In this document: piece by piece, positions 53,842 to 63,558 of the stretch
How the letters are laid out: each line of letters starts with the position of its first letter
Numbering within the stretch: the stretch's first letter is position 1
Source: Pseudogemmobacter lacusdianii
GTDB taxonomy: Bacteria; Pseudomonadota; Alphaproteobacteria; Rhodobacterales; Rhodobacteraceae
Direction: 5' to 3'
Assembly: GCF_030848395.1 (NCBI RefSeq)
Contig: NZ_JAVDBT010000013.1
Span: forward strand, 79,099-143,098
DNA: 64,000 nucleotides
Translations under genes and position numbers: made by a program
The notes under the pieces: model-generated
Databases searched by the model: none
What the model saw: only the letters and a program-made list of their open reading frames with translations
Told to the model about the DNA's origin: nothing

Positions 53842-54399
53842 TCAGGCGTTGAAAGGCATGTTGAATTCTTTCAACAAAGCCTTTCCTTCGGCATCGGTTT
53901 TCGCCGTGGTGACGATAATGATGTCCATACCCAGAATCTCGTCCACCTTGTCGAAGTCGATCTCGGTGAAGACGATTTGCTCTTTCAGGCCCATAGCGAA
54001 GTTGCCACGGCCGTCGAACGAGGGCTTCACGCCGCGGAAGTCGCGCACGCGCGGCAGAGCAACGTTGATCAGGCGGTCGAGGAATTCGAACATCCGGTCG
54101 CCACGCAGCGTGACTTTGCAGCCAAGCGGCATTTCTTCACGGACGCGGAAACCAGCGATCGAGTTTTTCGCCTTGGTGATCACGGCCTTTTGGCCAGCGA
54201 TCTGCGAAAGCTCTTCAGCAGCCTGTTTCACCTTTTTGGTGTCTTTGACAGCTTCGCCAACGCCCATGTTCAGGACGATTTTTTCCAGACGCGGGATCTG
54301 CATATCGTTGCTGTAGCCGAACTGCTCTTTGAGAGCGGCACGGATCTTGTCACGATAAACAGCTTTCAGCCGCGGCGTGTAAGTGGCTTGATCCAACAT
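53842..54399 (-). CDS. rplE: 50S ribosomal protein L5
   Basis: A 185-residue protein that binds 5S rRNA and contacts S13. It has [51 protein letters not shown] and [16 protein letters not shown]. Its start overlaps the rplX stop as ATGA. Confidence 0.99.
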   Translation of the reverse strand: MLDQATYTPRLKAVYRDKIRAALKEQFGYSNDMQIPRLEKIVLNMGVGEAVKDTKKVKQAAEELSQIAGQKAVITKAKNSIAGFRVREEMPLGCKVTLRGDRMFEFLDRLINVALPRVRDFRGVKPSFDGRGNFAMGLKEQIVFTEIDFDKVDEILGMDIIIVTTAKTDAEGKALLKEFNMPFNA

Positions 54400-54704
54400 C
54401 AGAGCACCTCGCCCGTGGTCTTGGCGTAACGCACCTTCTTGTCGCCTTCCATGCGGAAGCCAACGCGGGTGGCCTTGCCGTCTTTGTCAACCAGCGACAG
54501 GTTCGACAGGTCGATCGGCATGGCTTTCGCCAAGCGGCCGCCTTGCGAAGCTGCCGATTGCTTGGTGTGGCGGATCGCCACATTCACGCCCTCGACGATC
54601 GCTTTGTTGTCTTTGGGCGAGACGGAGGTGATTTCACCTTTCTTGCCCTTGTCCTTGCCGGTCAGCACGAGGACAGTATCGCCTTTTTTAAGCTTCGCAG
54701 CCAT
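54399..54704 (-). CDS. rplX: 50S ribosomal protein L24
   Basis: A 101-residue assembly initiator of the 50S subunit. It starts [25 protein letters not shown], the KOW motif, and has [12 protein letters not shown]. It overlaps rplN and rplE by ATGA at both ends, showing coupled translation. Confidence 0.99.
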   Translation of the reverse strand: MAAKLKKGDTVLVLTGKDKGKKGEITSVSPKDNKAIVEGVNVAIRHTKQSAASQGGRLAKAMPIDLSNLSLVDKDGKATRVGFRMEGDKKVRYAKTTGEVL

Positions 54705-55072
54705 CAGAGCACCTCCGGCGCCAGCGAGATGATCTTCATGAAGTTCTTGGCGCGCAGTTCACGCACGACCGGCCCGAAGATACGGGTGCCGACCGGTTCG
54801 CCCTGGTTGTTCAGGATGACGGCGGCATTGCGGTCGAAGCGGATTGCGGTCCCGTCTTCACGGCGCACTTCCTTGGCGGTGCGAACGACGACGGCTTTAC
54901 GCACGTCACCCTTCTTCACGCGGCCCTTCGGAATCGCCTCCTTGACCGACACCACGATGATGTCGCCCACGGAAGCATAACGGCGGTGCGAACCGCCAAG
55001 AACCTTGATGCACTGAACTCGGCGAGCGCCGGAGTTGTCAGCTACATCCAGATTCGTCTGCATCTGGATCAT
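54704..55072 (-). CDS. rplN: 50S ribosomal protein L14
   Basis: A 122-residue protein at the subunit interface. It starts [27 protein letters not shown], has [29 protein letters not shown], and ends [12 protein letters not shown]. An ATG three codons in is a less likely start. It follows rpsQ. Confidence 0.99.
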   Translation of the reverse strand: MIQMQTNLDVADNSGARRVQCIKVLGGSHRRYASVGDIIVVSVKEAIPKGRVKKGDVRKAVVVRTAKEVRREDGTAIRFDRNAAVILNNQGEPVGTRIFGPVVRELRAKNFMKIISLAPEVL

Positions 55073-55148
55073 TTGTTGTCTCCCGACCTTTGGGGACCGT
55101 TACGCTGGCCCCAGGGTATCGATTGCGGAAGACGACCGTTACCGAGGC

Positions 55149-55382
55149 TTACGCCTCGACGACGACCGTCCAACGTTTGGTTTTCGAGATGGGCGCGCAC
55201 TCTTCAATACGAACAGTGTCGCCAACCTTGAATTTGTTCTCCGCGTCATGGGCGCGGTACTTCTTCGATTTACGCACGGTCTTCTGCAGCAGCGGGTGCT
55301 TGAAGCGGCGCTCCACGAGAACGGTGATCGTTTGCTCGTTTTTGTCCGAGGTCACGGTGCCCGTCAGGATACGTTTCGGCAT
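55149..55382 (-). CDS. rpsQ: 30S ribosomal protein S17
   Basis: A 77-residue primary 16S rRNA-binding protein with an OB fold. It starts [21 protein letters not shown] and has [22 protein letters not shown], the S17 core. It follows rpmC by 11 bases. Confidence 0.99.
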   Translation of the reverse strand: MPKRILTGTVTSDKNEQTITVLVERRFKHPLLQKTVRKSKKYRAHDAENKFKVGDTVRIEECAPISKTKRWTVVVEA

Positions 55383-55393
55383 TCTAGATCCCC

Positions 55394-55594
55394 TTACTTC
55401 GCAGCGTCTGCGGCCTTTTGGGCCAAGACGGTTTTGATGCGTGCCACATCGCGGCGCACAGCGCGCATGCGAGCGGTGTTTTCGAGCTGGTTGGTCGCCT
55501 TTTGGAAGCGCAGGTTGAACGCCTCCTTTTTCAGGGCAACCAGGCTGTCACGCAGCTGGTCGGGGGTCTGAGTCGTCAGTTCCTTGGCGTTCAT
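55394..55594 (-). CDS. rpmC: 50S ribosomal protein L29
   Basis: A 66-residue helical protein at the exit tunnel. It begins [19 protein letters not shown] and has [41 protein letters not shown] site sets ATG 55594. It normally follows rplP directly; here three genes and a terminator intervene, so it must start its own transcript. Confidence 0.99.
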   Translation of the reverse strand: MNAKELTTQTPDQLRDSLVALKKEAFNLRFQKATNQLENTARMRAVRRDVARIKTVLAQKAADAAK

Positions 55595-55895
55595 CGCCAA
55601 TCTTCCTTTCACAATCGCCAGACGGCCCCAAAGCGAGGGTCACCGAATTCCTGGCGGATCAATGACATACCGCCGACTCCGAGTCGCCTCGGATTCGCGG
55701 ATGGGCTCATATACGTTCGAAGCGGCCGAGGGGCAAGGCCCAAGTTCGTGTTGCGGCCTTGGTTTATTGGCCGAACGCCATTTCCCGCCGAGGGGGAAAG
55801 AGACGACGAATGTCCCGTTCTCGGAACCGAAGGCTGGCGCTAAGCTTATCCTAGCCCGCGCCCCGCTGCGGGCGGGTTAGGACAAGAGGTATTGC
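55595..55895. promoter_or_regulatory. divergent promoter region of rpmC and the PG-binding gene
   Basis: A 301-base region with no gene. It must contain the promoter of the rpmC-rpmD transcript on the minus strand and that of the PG-binding gene on the plus strand; I could not fix -10/-35 boxes. Close to the plus-strand gene lies a hairpin at 55849-55882, with TCCTA and TAGGA outer arms and GCCCGC/GCGGGC inner arms, just before the AAGAGG ribosome-binding site. Confidence 0.5.
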
Positions 55896-56516
55896 ATGTC
55901 TATACTGAGAAAAGGCCTTAAGGGTGCTCCGGTGAAACGTCTCCAAGAGAAGCTCGGCGTGAAAGCCGATGGCGACTTTGGCCCTGGCACCGAAAAGGCC
56001 CTGAAGGAGTTTCAAGCTTCCAAGGGTCTTGTGGCGGACGGCATTGCCGGGCCGGAAACCTTTACCGCCATCGGCCTGCCTGAGTTGGTCTTGCTGCGCA
56101 AAGGCCTGAAGGGCGCACAAGTGAAGGCATTGCAAACGGCGCTTGGCGTCGCTGCTGATGGCAATTTTGGTCCCGGTACCGAAAAAGCCGTGAAAGAGTT
56201 CCAAACCAAGAACGGCCTTAAGGCCGATGGCATGGCAGGCCCCGCCACTTTGGCCAAGACCGGCGCCTTTCCCGGGGTCACCGCCGCTACCGTTGCCGCA
56301 GCCGCGCTGAAGCCCGATGAAGCCCATTTCGAGGGTGAGCCTCTGCCCGAGTTCAAAGACAATGCTGTTGTCGCGGCCAGCGCCCCTGCTGGCAAATCGG
56401 CTGAACAGATGGCAGCCGAGATGAATGCCACGATCCAAGGCATGGTGAAACCGGCTACGGCGCCCGAGCCCGTCGTCGAAGCCTCGATCTGGGGCAAGGT
56501 GAAGGGCTGGTTCTAA
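55896..56516 (+). CDS. double peptidoglycan-binding-domain protein, no signal peptide
   Basis: A 206-residue protein with two PG_binding_1 repeats. LRKGLKG begins at residue 4 and again at 67, giving a period of 63; each has FGPGTEKA and KEFQ, and the ADGIAGPETF or ADGMAGPATL loop. The rest (about 125-206) is Ala/Pro-rich and low in order, ending WGKVKGWF. No signal peptide, transmembrane helix or catalytic domain is present, so its location is unclear; export by another route or a cytoplasmic role is possible. It is the only plus-strand gene in the ribosomal cluster. AAGAGG precedes the ATG. Confidence 0.9.
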   Translation: MSILRKGLKGAPVKRLQEKLGVKADGDFGPGTEKALKEFQASKGLVADGIAGPETFTAIGLPELVLLRKGLKGAQVKALQTALGVAADGNFGPGTEKAVKEFQTKNGLKADGMAGPATLAKTGAFPGVTAATVAAAALKPDEAHFEGEPLPEFKDNAVVAASAPAGKSAEQMAAEMNATIQGMVKPATAPEPVVEASIWGKVKGWF

Positions 56517-56531
56517 CCGCTCTTAAACGCC

Positions 56532-56560
56532 AAAGGCGGGGCCCCGGCCCCGCCTTTGCT
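56532..56560 (+). terminator. intrinsic terminator after the PG-binding gene
   Basis: A perfect ten-bp stem (AAAGGCGGGG with CCCCGCCTTT), a six-base loop, and TTTGCTATTT behind. It starts 15 bases past the stop codon. The T-run is short, but the GC stem is strong. It also lies 26 bases from the stop of the convergent oxygenase-like gene. Confidence 0.8.
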
Positions 56561-56582
56561 ATTTCGCGCCTGACGGCTTGAC

Positions 56583-57206
56583 TTATGCCCAGCCGTAGTT
56601 GAACGAGACCGAGATCCGGTCCTCTTCCGCCATGTTCATCGGCACCTCATGGCGCAGCCAGCTTTCCCACAACAGCACCTCGCCCACTTCTGGTGTCACA
56701 TAGGTGAAGGGCTTCAGCTCTGCCGGCGCCTCTTTGCGGCGCAAGGGCGCATACATCATCATCGCAAGACGCGGGTCTTCCAGCTTCAGTGCCGAGGTAC
56801 CTTCGGGCATCGCGACATAGGTGGTGCCAGAGACCACCGAATGCGGATGGATGTGGCTTGAATGCGTGCCACCTTCCGGCAGGATATTGATCCAAAGCGC
56901 GTTGCACTTCAGCTTGCGGCCTTGCAGGTCAAAGGCCAGATCCTCGCAAAACGCGGCGACATGCTTGTCCAGCGCCTTTTCCAGGTCCGCAAAGACCGGA
57001 TTGCGCCACGACAGGTCATCCAGCGAGGAATAGGAGGTGTAGCCCGGATAGCCATGCTCTTCGCACCACGCTTGGCCAGCCTCATCTTCTTCGGCGATCA
57101 TGATGCAGCTGTCGTGCAACTCATCATAATCCACCTTCTTGCGACCAAGCTCATTCAGTTTGGCGCGGTAAAGACGGGTAACGAAAAGGCTGCTGATCTC
57201 GGCCAT
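56583..57206 (-). CDS. putative 2-oxoglutarate/Fe(II) oxygenase (TIGR02466-like)
   Basis: A 207-residue protein of the group I know as TIGR02466, thought to be 2OG-Fe(II) oxygenases. A double-stranded beta-helix core carries H118, H120 and H122 (SHIHPHS) and H186 (LRHEV), with R197 eleven residues later where 2-oxoglutarate would bind. WINILPEGGTHSSHIHPHS and GTTYVAMPEGTSALKLEDP are typical. AGGAG sets ATG 57206. No substrate is known. Confidence 0.85.
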   Translation of the reverse strand: MAEISSLFVTRLYRAKLNELGRKKVDYDELHDSCIMIAEEDEAGQAWCEEHGYPGYTSYSSLDDLSWRNPVFADLEKALDKHVAAFCEDLAFDLQGRKLKCNALWINILPEGGTHSSHIHPHSVVSGTTYVAMPEGTSALKLEDPRLAMMMYAPLRRKEAPAELKPFTYVTPEVGEVLLWESWLRHEVPMNMAEEDRISVSFNYGWA

Positions 57207-57356
57207 AGCGGGCTCCTGCGAATGGATGCCCTGACCTAGCAGTCCCGGCGTGGATATTGAAGGGGCAAGACGGGCACCCCGCCGCGTCAAAACCTTCACC
57301 CGACGCAGCGAGCCTTGGCCTAACGACCCGCCAGCACCCTAAGCCTTTAACCCAAG

Positions 57357-58010
57357 CTAGATGTCGCCCTGGCGCGCGCCGCCCATCCCCATACCCATCC
57401 CGCCGCCGGACATGCCCCCGCCGGCGCCCCCTCCCCCGCCGCCCCCAGAGCGGCCGGCCTCGCCCGCCTGTCGCCCGCTGCGGCCCGCTGCTTGTTGGCG
57501 CGTAGGGCCTTGGTTGGGAATCGCAACACCATCCGGGATGGCCTCAAGATCCAGCGCCTGACGGATGAAGTTCCGAAGCGAGATCACAAGCGTCGCAGTC
57601 TCGACTGGCTTGCCCTCAGCCATATCCCGCGCCGCTTGCGCCGCGAGCCGCACCTGCTCTTCCGTGCCAAGCAGGATGATGTCGGACAAAGACGCCTCGA
57701 CCGCATCACGGATCTGGCGCATGCGTTCTTGCACGGTTTCGGGCGGGTGCAGCTCGGGCGCGATATCGCGCAGATCGCGCTTGTGCCCGGGGTTGACGAT
57801 GAGATCGCCAGTGAACGAGCCGCCCAACACCTTATAGGCCGCAATCAATGTCTTCAGCCGCTCATTGATCTGGCGGTTCACCCTTTGCTGGCGCGCCTGA
57901 ATGGTCAGCATCATCAAGATGCGGATGCCCATCATGATAAGGACGAAGAACAAAAGCCCAGCCACGCTGGTGAGAACCGATTGCCACGAGCTGAAGTCCA
58001 AAAAGCGCAC
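57357..58010 (-). CDS. membrane protein with Gly/Met-rich tail, unknown function
   Basis: A 217-residue protein. One membrane helix (about 12-37: SVAGLLFFVLIMMGIRILMML) follows a short N-terminus, then a helical, charged domain (40-165) with INERLKTLIAAYKVLGGSFTGDL and LRDIAPELHPPETVQER. The tail (from about 170) is Arg/Gly-rich and ends in poly-Gly and GMGMGMG repeats. The GTG at 58010 has AAGGAGG six bases upstream, far better than the ATG 18 codons earlier. Function unknown; same strand as the flanking ribosomal genes. Confidence 0.75.
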   Translation of the reverse strand: MRFLDFSSWQSVLTSVAGLLFFVLIMMGIRILMMLTIQARQQRVNRQINERLKTLIAAYKVLGGSFTGDLIVNPGHKRDLRDIAPELHPPETVQERMRQIRDAVEASLSDIILLGTEEQVRLAAQAARDMAEGKPVETATLVISLRNFIRQALDLEAIPDGVAIPNQGPTRQQAAGRSGRQAGEAGRSGGGGGGGAGGGMSGGGMGMGMGGARQGDI

Positions 58011-58066
58011 CTGAACCCTCCTTGCCGCCTGCTTCAGGTTCCACCTAATCTCAAGCCCAGACAAGG

Positions 58067-58096
58067 AAAAACCCCGCCGCTTGCGCGACGGGGTTT
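58067..58096 (-). terminator. intrinsic terminator after rplP
   Basis: A stem of eight bp (AAACCCCG with CGGGGTTT) and an inner three bp (CGC with GCG), loop TTGC, 31 bases past the rplP stop; the minus-strand side ends in TTTTTCC. It ends the rplB-rplP transcript before the three inserted genes. Confidence 0.88.
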
Positions 58097-58127
58097 GACC
58101 AAACTTTTGGCCTTGTGGCCGAAAGTC

Positions 58128-58541
58128 TTACCAGTCTTCCTTCGCGACGATGCGCGAGGTGACCGGGAGTTTCATTGCGCCAAGACGCAGGGCTTCACGC
58201 GCGATATCTTCGGCAACGCCGTCGATTTCGAACATGATGCGGCCCGGCTGGACTTTGCAGGCCCAGTAATCGACCGAACCTTTACCTTTACCCATCCGAA
58301 CTTCGATCGGCTTGGCCGAAACCGGGGTATCGGGGAAGATCCGGATCCAAACACGACCCTGACGCTTCATGTAGCGGGTGATCGCGCGGCGAGCCGCTTC
58401 GATCTGCCGCGCGGTGACGCGCTCCGGCTCGGTCGCTTTGAGAGCGAACGAACCGAAGTTCAACAGGAACCCACCCTTGGCTTCGCCGTGGATGCGACCC
58501 TTGTGCATCTTGCGGAATTTAGTGCGCTTCGGTTGCAGCAT
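58128..58541 (-). CDS. rplP: 50S ribosomal protein L16
   Basis: A 137-residue protein near the A site. It starts [24 protein letters not shown], and has [21 protein letters not shown] and [27 protein letters not shown]. It follows rpsC by 13 bases and is the last gene before a terminator. Confidence 0.99.
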   Translation of the reverse strand: MLQPKRTKFRKMHKGRIHGEAKGGFLLNFGSFALKATEPERVTARQIEAARRAITRYMKRQGRVWIRIFPDTPVSAKPIEVRMGKGKGSVDYWACKVQPGRIMFEIDGVAEDIAREALRLGAMKLPVTSRIVAKEDW

Positions 58542-58554
58542 TTTTATCTACTCC

Positions 58555-59271
58555 TTACGCGCGCTCACGGTCGCGGCGCGGACCGCGGGGAGCCGGAGCA
58601 TCCGCAGCTTCTGCCAGACGACGGTCGTGCGCCTGCGGATCATGCTCAAGGATTTCGCCCTTGAAGATCCAGACCTTAACGCCAATGATCCCGTAAGGGG
58701 TCGAGGCTTCCGACAAAGCATAGTCGATGTCGGCACGGAGTGTGTGCAGCGGCACGCGGCCTTCACGGTACCATTCGGTCCGTGCGATCTCGGCACCACC
58801 AAGGCGGCCACCAACGTTCACACGGATGCCGAGGGCGCCCATACGCATTGCGCTTTGCACGCCGCGCTTCATGGCGCGACGGAAGGAAACCCGGCGCTCC
58901 ATTTGCTGAGCGATGGATTCAGCGACCAGCTGAGCGTCGACTTCCGGCTTGCGAACTTCGACGATGTTCAGGTGGAGTTCCGACTTCGTGAACGCCGCAA
59001 GTTTCTTGCGCAGCGTTTCGATGTCCGCACCTTTTTTGCCGATGATCACGCCCGGACGTGCGGTGTGGATCGTCACGCGGCACTTCTTGTGCGGACGCTC
59101 GATGATCACACGGCTGACGCCGGCCTGCTTGGCTTCCTTGTGGATGAATTCACGCATCCGCAGATCTTCAAGCAGCAGGTTGCCGTAGTCTTTCGATTCA
59201 GCGAACCAGCGGCTGTCCCAGGTCCGGTTGACCTGAAGGCGCATGCCGATCGGATTGACCTTCTGACCCAT
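58555..59271 (-). CDS. rpsC: 30S ribosomal protein S3
   Basis: A 238-residue protein at the mRNA entry. It starts [25 protein letters not shown]. The KH domain has [14 protein letters not shown], and [38 protein letters not shown] follows. It overlaps the rplV stop by one base. Confidence 0.99.
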   Translation of the reverse strand: MGQKVNPIGMRLQVNRTWDSRWFAESKDYGNLLLEDLRMREFIHKEAKQAGVSRVIIERPHKKCRVTIHTARPGVIIGKKGADIETLRKKLAAFTKSELHLNIVEVRKPEVDAQLVAESIAQQMERRVSFRRAMKRGVQSAMRMGALGIRVNVGGRLGGAEIARTEWYREGRVPLHTLRADIDYALSEASTPYGIIGVKVWIFKGEILEHDPQAHDRRLAEAADAPAPRGPRRDRERA

Positions 59272-59651
59272 TATGCCGACTCCCCGGTCTGACGAACCTT
59301 GATGGTGATCTCGCTGAACGGCTTCATGATCTTGCCGAACCGGCCACGAGCCCGCGGACGGCCCCGCTTCATCACCAGGTTCTTACCGACCCAAGCTTCG
59401 GCAACGATGAGGCTGTCCACGTCGAGGCCGTGGTTGTTCTCAGCGTTGGCGATTGCCGACTGCAGGCACTTCTTCACGTCGCCAGCGATGCGGCGCTTGG
59501 AGAAGGTCAGGTCCGACAGGGCCTTTTCCACTTTCTTGCCACGGATCAGGCCCGCAACAAGGTTCAGCTTCTGCGGCGAGGTGCGCAGCATGCGTGCGAT
59601 CGCCTGTGCCTCGTTTTCTTCCACGCGGCGCGGATTCTTTTCCTTACCCAT
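59271..59651 (-). CDS. rplV: 50S ribosomal protein L22
   Basis: A 126-residue protein lining the exit tunnel, whose loop is a site of macrolide resistance. It has [47 protein letters not shown] and [20 protein letters not shown] [16 protein letters not shown]. It lies between rpsS and rpsC. Confidence 0.99.
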   Translation of the reverse strand: MGKEKNPRRVEENEAQAIARMLRTSPQKLNLVAGLIRGKKVEKALSDLTFSKRRIAGDVKKCLQSAIANAENNHGLDVDSLIVAEAWVGKNLVMKRGRPRARGRFGKIMKPFSEITIKVRQTGESA

Positions 59652-59654
59652 GGC

Positions 59655-59933
59655 TTACTTCCTTTTGGCTTTTTTGTCGGCTGCGTGACCGTAGTAGGTC
59701 CGCGTCGGCGAATATTCACCGAACTTTTGGCCGATCATATCTTCGGTCACAGCGACCGGAACATGTTTCTTGCCGTTATAGACCCCAAAGGTGAGGCCCA
59801 CGAATTGCGGCAGGATGGTGGAACGGCGCGACCAGATCTTGATCACTTCGCTTTTGCCCGAAGCTTTCGACGCTTCTGCCTTTTTCAAGACATAGCCGTC
59901 GACAAACGGGCCCTTCCATACGGAACGTGACAT
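59655..59933 (-). CDS. rpsS: 30S ribosomal protein S19
   Basis: A 92-residue protein of the 30S head. It starts [20 protein letters not shown] and has [30 protein letters not shown] and [21 protein letters not shown]. It follows rplB by three bases. Confidence 0.99.
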   Translation of the reverse strand: MSRSVWKGPFVDGYVLKKAEASKASGKSEVIKIWSRRSTILPQFVGLTFGVYNGKKHVPVAVTEDMIGQKFGEYSPTRTYYGHAADKKAKRK

Positions 59934-59936
59934 GGA

Positions 59937-60776
59937 TCAGCGCCCTTTCTTCTTGGCGTGACGCGAGCGGACAATGAACTTATCCGACTGCGTATTGGTG
60001 CGGGTGCGTTTGCCCTTGGTGGGCTTACCCCACGGCGTAACCGGGTGACGGCCGCCCGAGGTCCGGCCCTCACCACCACCATGCGGGTGGTCGATCGGGT
60101 TCATCGAGACGCCGCGAACGGTCGGACGGATGCCCTTGTGGCGCATACGACCGGCTTTACCGAAGTTCTGGTTCGAGTTGTCGGGGTTCGACACGGCACC
60201 GATGGTGGCCATGCATTCCTGACGGACCAAACGCAGTTCGCCCGACGAAAGGCGGATCTGAGCATAGGCGCCATCACGACCAACGAACTGAGCGTAGGTG
60301 CCTGCAGCGCGGGCCAATTGGCCGCCCTTGCCGGGCTTCAGCTCGACGTTGTGAACGATGGTACCGATCGGCATGCCGGAGAAAGGCATGGCGTTGCCCG
60401 GCTTCACGTCAACCTTGGCACCAGCGACAACAGTGTCACCAACGGCCAAGCGCTGCGGCGCCAGGATGTAGGCCAACTCGCCATCCGGGTATTTCACCAA
60501 AGCGATGAAAGCGGTGCGGTTGGGGTCATATTCGATGCGCTCGACGACTGCAGCCACGTCCCATTTGCGACGCTTGAAGTCCACGATACGGTAGAGACGT
60601 TTGGCGCCGCCACCTTGGTGGCGCACAGTGATCCGTCCGGTGTTGTTGCGGCCGCCATGGCTCTGCAGACCCTCGGTGAGGGACTTAACAGGCCGGCCTT
60701 TCCACAGCTCCGAACGGTCGATCAGAACCAGCCCGCGCTGGCCAGGCGTCGTCGGCTTATACGACTTAAGTGCCAT
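59937..60776 (-). CDS. rplB: 50S ribosomal protein L2
   Basis: A 279-residue protein central to the peptidyl-transferase area. It starts [23 protein letters not shown], and has [64 protein letters not shown] near the end. Normally it follows rplW; here a DUF1275 gene and terminators lie between, so its own promoter should be in the 283-base gap upstream. Confidence 0.99.
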   Translation of the reverse strand: MALKSYKPTTPGQRGLVLIDRSELWKGRPVKSLTEGLQSHGGRNNTGRITVRHQGGGAKRLYRIVDFKRRKWDVAAVVERIEYDPNRTAFIALVKYPDGELAYILAPQRLAVGDTVVAGAKVDVKPGNAMPFSGMPIGTIVHNVELKPGKGGQLARAAGTYAQFVGRDGAYAQIRLSSGELRLVRQECMATIGAVSNPDNSNQNFGKAGRMRHKGIRPTVRGVSMNPIDHPHGGGEGRTSGGRHPVTPWGKPTKGKRTRTNTQSDKFIVRSRHAKKKGR

Positions 60777-60910
60777 GATTACTGTCTTCCGTTTGCTTCA
60801 GGATCCTAGATCTTGCTGTTGCCAGCGCGAAGAAGGGTCCAGGGTTAAGGGCTCCGAAGATCCCCGGTTCGGCTGTTTGATTCCCCCGCGTCTCCACGAA
60901 AGAATCGCAC

Positions 60911-60948
60911 AAAACCAAGAGCCCCGGACGAATCCGGGGCTTTTGGTT
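60911..60948 (-). terminator. intrinsic terminator after the DUF1275 gene
   Basis: A 16-bp stem (core GCCCCGGA with TCCGGGGC, extended by AACCAAGA and TTTTGGTT with one G-T pair), loop CGAA, then TTTTGTG on the minus strand. It lies about 110 bases past the DUF1275 stop and isolates that gene from rplB. The rest of the 60777-61059 gap holds no gene. Confidence 0.88.
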
Positions 60949-61059
60949 GGCGGGTCAGTAGCAGAAAGGTTCAGGGCCGTCCACGCCGAAATGCGGCATA
61001 GCCAGCAGAGCTTGTCTTATGGCCCCCGAAGGTGGCAGAACCCGGCCGAGCTGGCGCGG

Positions 61060-61767
61060 CTACCCCTCGTCAGGCGCGCGCCTGCGGCCTGCAATGGCGA
61101 TCTCGGTCATCGACAGCGCCAAAAGGAGAGCGCCAGCCATCCAGAAAATCTGGACGCCATAGATCCCAAAGATCAAAGCCCCAATCACGCCGCCCGCAGC
61201 AAAACAAAAGAGCGTCAGGCTGTGAAGCTTCAGGCGCGGCAACGCGTCTTTGCGGCTCGCCGCCCCACCCGTTAACGCCGCAAGCTCGATGCCGACATCT
61301 GTGGCCATCCCCGAAATATGGGTGGTGCGCACTCGCGCCCCTGAGATCAACGTGGTGACCGCATTCTGGAGCCCCATCACCAAGCTCAGCAGAAGCATCA
61401 TCAAAAACCCCTGCGAGAGCCCCAACTGCAAAAGCCACCCAAGCCCGATCAGCAGCACCGCCTCGACCGCAATCAATACCGCATAGATGCTGTGAAGCCC
61501 CCGCTTAACCCCCAACCTGACGCCAAGTGCAGCCAGTGCCGCCCCAGCGATGAAAGCCATCACCAACCCGGCGAAAGACCACGCCAGTGGGACCTCCCCC
61601 GCCGCCAGATGATCGGCGAAGGCCGAGACATTGCCGGTCATGTTGGCCGTGAATGAGCCGGCCAGCAGAAAGCCCACCGCGTTCAGCGCCCCCGCCACCG
61701 AAGAGAGCGAGGCCGCCAGAACAAGATCAACCGAGAGCGTGCGCCTGTCGCCAAACCGAACCAGCAT
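61060..61767 (-). CDS. DUF1275 (YoaK-like) membrane protein
   Basis: A 235-residue protein with six or seven helices. Family marks are [27 protein letters not shown] at the start and [33 protein letters not shown] in the middle. The biochemical role of DUF1275 is not established. ATG 61767 replaces a TTG two codons earlier; there is no good ribosome-binding site for either. It interrupts the rplW-rplB junction of the ribosomal cluster and is flanked by terminators on both sides. Confidence 0.9.
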   Translation of the reverse strand: MLVRFGDRRTLSVDLVLAASLSSVAGALNAVGFLLAGSFTANMTGNVSAFADHLAAGEVPLAWSFAGLVMAFIAGAALAALGVRLGVKRGLHSIYAVLIAVEAVLLIGLGWLLQLGLSQGFLMMLLLSLVMGLQNAVTTLISGARVRTTHISGMATDVGIELAALTGGAASRKDALPRLKLHSLTLFCFAAGGVIGALIFGIYGVQIFWMAGALLLALSMTEIAIAGRRRAPDEG

Positions 61768-61863
61768 GGTCAACCCGCAAGGAGGGAGGAAGGCCGCGAT
61801 GCTAAGCCCGCGTCAGCCAATCGTAAAGCCCCCGACGTCGACCGTCGGCCCTTCCCCGGAAAC

Positions 61864-61893
61864 GAAAAAACCCCCGCTCACGCAGGGGTTTTT
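61864..61893 (-). terminator. intrinsic terminator after rplW
   Basis: A nine-bp stem (AAAAACCCC with GGGGTTTTT), a mismatch and two inner GC pairs, 21 bases past the rplW stop, with a T-run on the minus strand. It should end the rpsJ-rplW transcript, leaving rplB to a separate promoter. Confidence 0.9.
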
Positions 61894-61913
61894 CCAATCA
61901 CTTTGTCAGTGGA

Positions 61914-62210
61914 TCACAGACCGGTGGTCACGTCGATCGACTGGCCAGCTTCCAAGGTCACATAGGCTTTCTTTTGGTCGCTGCGGACACCCGCACGGCC
62001 ACGGAAGCGCTTTGCTTTACCTTTGGTGATGGTGGTGTTGACCGCCTTCACCTTGACGCCGAAGACACCCTCAACAGCAGCTTTGATCTGCGGTTTGGTG
62101 GCATCCATAGCAACCTCGAAGACCACAGCACCGTTTTCGGAAGCCATGGTGGCTTTCTCGGTGATGATCGGCTTCTTGATCAGGTCGTAATGTTCGGGTT
62201 TCACGCTCAT
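61914..62210 (-). CDS. rplW: 50S ribosomal protein L23
   Basis: A 98-residue exit-tunnel protein that docks SRP and trigger factor. It has [49 protein letters not shown] and the end SIDVTTGL. Its start overlaps the rplD stop by four bases. A terminator follows. Confidence 0.99.
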   Translation of the reverse strand: MSVKPEHYDLIKKPIITEKATMASENGAVVFEVAMDATKPQIKAAVEGVFGVKVKAVNTTITKGKAKRFRGRAGVRSDQKKAYVTLEAGQSIDVTTGL

Positions 62211-62827
62211 TTCAGGCGAGCCTCCAGGGCTTCGACACCGGCCTTCGTGATCACCAGGGTGTCACGCTTCAGGATGTCATAGACGTTGGCGCCGATGGTC
62301 GGCAGCACGTCAATGCCTTCAACGTTGCGAGCAGCCAGCGCGAAATTCGCGTCAACAGCAGCACCGTCGATGATCAGAACGCGCTTCCAGCCCAGTTCCT
62401 TCACGGCTTTCGCCAGCGAAGCGGTCTTGGCTTCTGCCAGAGCGATCGTGTCAACGATCACCAGCTCACCCGCTTTGGCTTTCGCCGAGAGCGCGTGACG
62501 CAGGCCGAGAGCCCGGAACTTTTTCGGCAGATCATGGGCGTGCGAGCGCGAAACCGGGCCCTTAGCCACACCACCGTGACGGAAGATCGGAGCCTTCTTG
62601 GAACCGTGACGTGCGCCACCGGTGCCTTTTTGGCGGTAGATCTTCTTGGTCGAGTAGGAAACTTCGCCGCGGGTCAGCGTCGAGTGCGTGCCAGCTTGGG
62701 CACGCGCACGTTGCCAACGCACAACGCGATGCAGGATGTCTGCGCGCGGCTCAAGGCCGAACAGCGCTTCGTCCAGATCGAGGGTGCCCGACTTGGAACC
62801 GTCAAGTTTGATCACATCGAGTTTCAT
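62207..62827 (-). CDS. rplD: 50S ribosomal protein L4
   Basis: A 206-residue protein; in E. coli it also represses the S10 operon. It has [53 protein letters not shown], the tunnel loop, then [20 protein letters not shown]. It overlaps rplC and rplW by four bases each. Confidence 0.99.
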   Translation of the reverse strand: MKLDVIKLDGSKSGTLDLDEALFGLEPRADILHRVVRWQRARAQAGTHSTLTRGEVSYSTKKIYRQKGTGGARHGSKKAPIFRHGGVAKGPVSRSHAHDLPKKFRALGLRHALSAKAKAGELVIVDTIALAEAKTASLAKAVKELGWKRVLIIDGAAVDANFALAARNVEGIDVLPTIGANVYDILKRDTLVITKAGVEALEARLK

Positions 62828-63546
62828 GCTTCACCCCCTTCAGCAGCCACTTCGGCGGCCGGAGCAGCAGCGGCGGAGCGGATAGCGGCCGGGCGCGGAG
62901 CGTCCTTGGCTTCCGGCTTCTTCACCGCGTCCTTGATCGTGACCCAGCCACCAGCGGAACCCGGGACCGAACCTTTGACCATGATGAGACCACGGTCAGC
63001 GTCGGTGCGGATGACTTGCAGGTTCTGCGTGGTCACACGAACGGCGCCCATGTGGCCAGCCATCTTCTTGCCTTTGAACACCTTACCGGGGTCTTGGCAC
63101 TGGCCGGTCGAACCGTGCGAACGGTGCGAAACCGACACACCGTGCGAGGCGCGCAAACCACCGAAGTTGTGGCGCTTCATCGCACCGGCAAAACCTTTAC
63201 CGATCGAGGTGCCAGCAACGTCAACGAATTGGCCATCAAGGTAGTGGTTTGCGGTGATTTCCGCGCCCACTTCGATCAGGCAATCCGGGGTGACCCGGAA
63301 TTCGGCGACTTTGCGCTTCGGCGCCACGTTTGCTTTCGCAAAGTGACCACGCTGAGCGGCGGTGGTGCGGCTGACTTTGGCAGTGCCGGCGCCCAGCTGA
63401 ACGGCGGTGTAGCCGTCACGCTCAGCGGTGCGCTGCGCAACCACTTGCAGGCCGTCCAATTGCAGGACGGTGACCGGAATTTGCTTCCCGTCTTCCATGA
63501 ACAACCGGGTCATACCCAGTTTCTTGGCGATAACTCCAGAGCGCAT
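62824..63546 (-). CDS. rplC: 50S ribosomal protein L3
   Basis: A 240-residue protein that initiates 50S assembly. It starts [29 protein letters not shown] and has [52 protein letters not shown]. The Ala/Glu-rich C-terminal tail (about 205-240) is longer than in E. coli, as in many alphaproteobacteria. Confidence 0.99.
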   Translation of the reverse strand: MRSGVIAKKLGMTRLFMEDGKQIPVTVLQLDGLQVVAQRTAERDGYTAVQLGAGTAKVSRTTAAQRGHFAKANVAPKRKVAEFRVTPDCLIEVGAEITANHYLDGQFVDVAGTSIGKGFAGAMKRHNFGGLRASHGVSVSHRSHGSTGQCQDPGKVFKGKKMAGHMGAVRVTTQNLQVIRTDADRGLIMVKGSVPGSAGGWVTIKDAVKKPEAKDAPRPAAIRSAAAAPAAEVAAEGGEA

Positions 63547-63558
63547 CTTGATGCCCCC

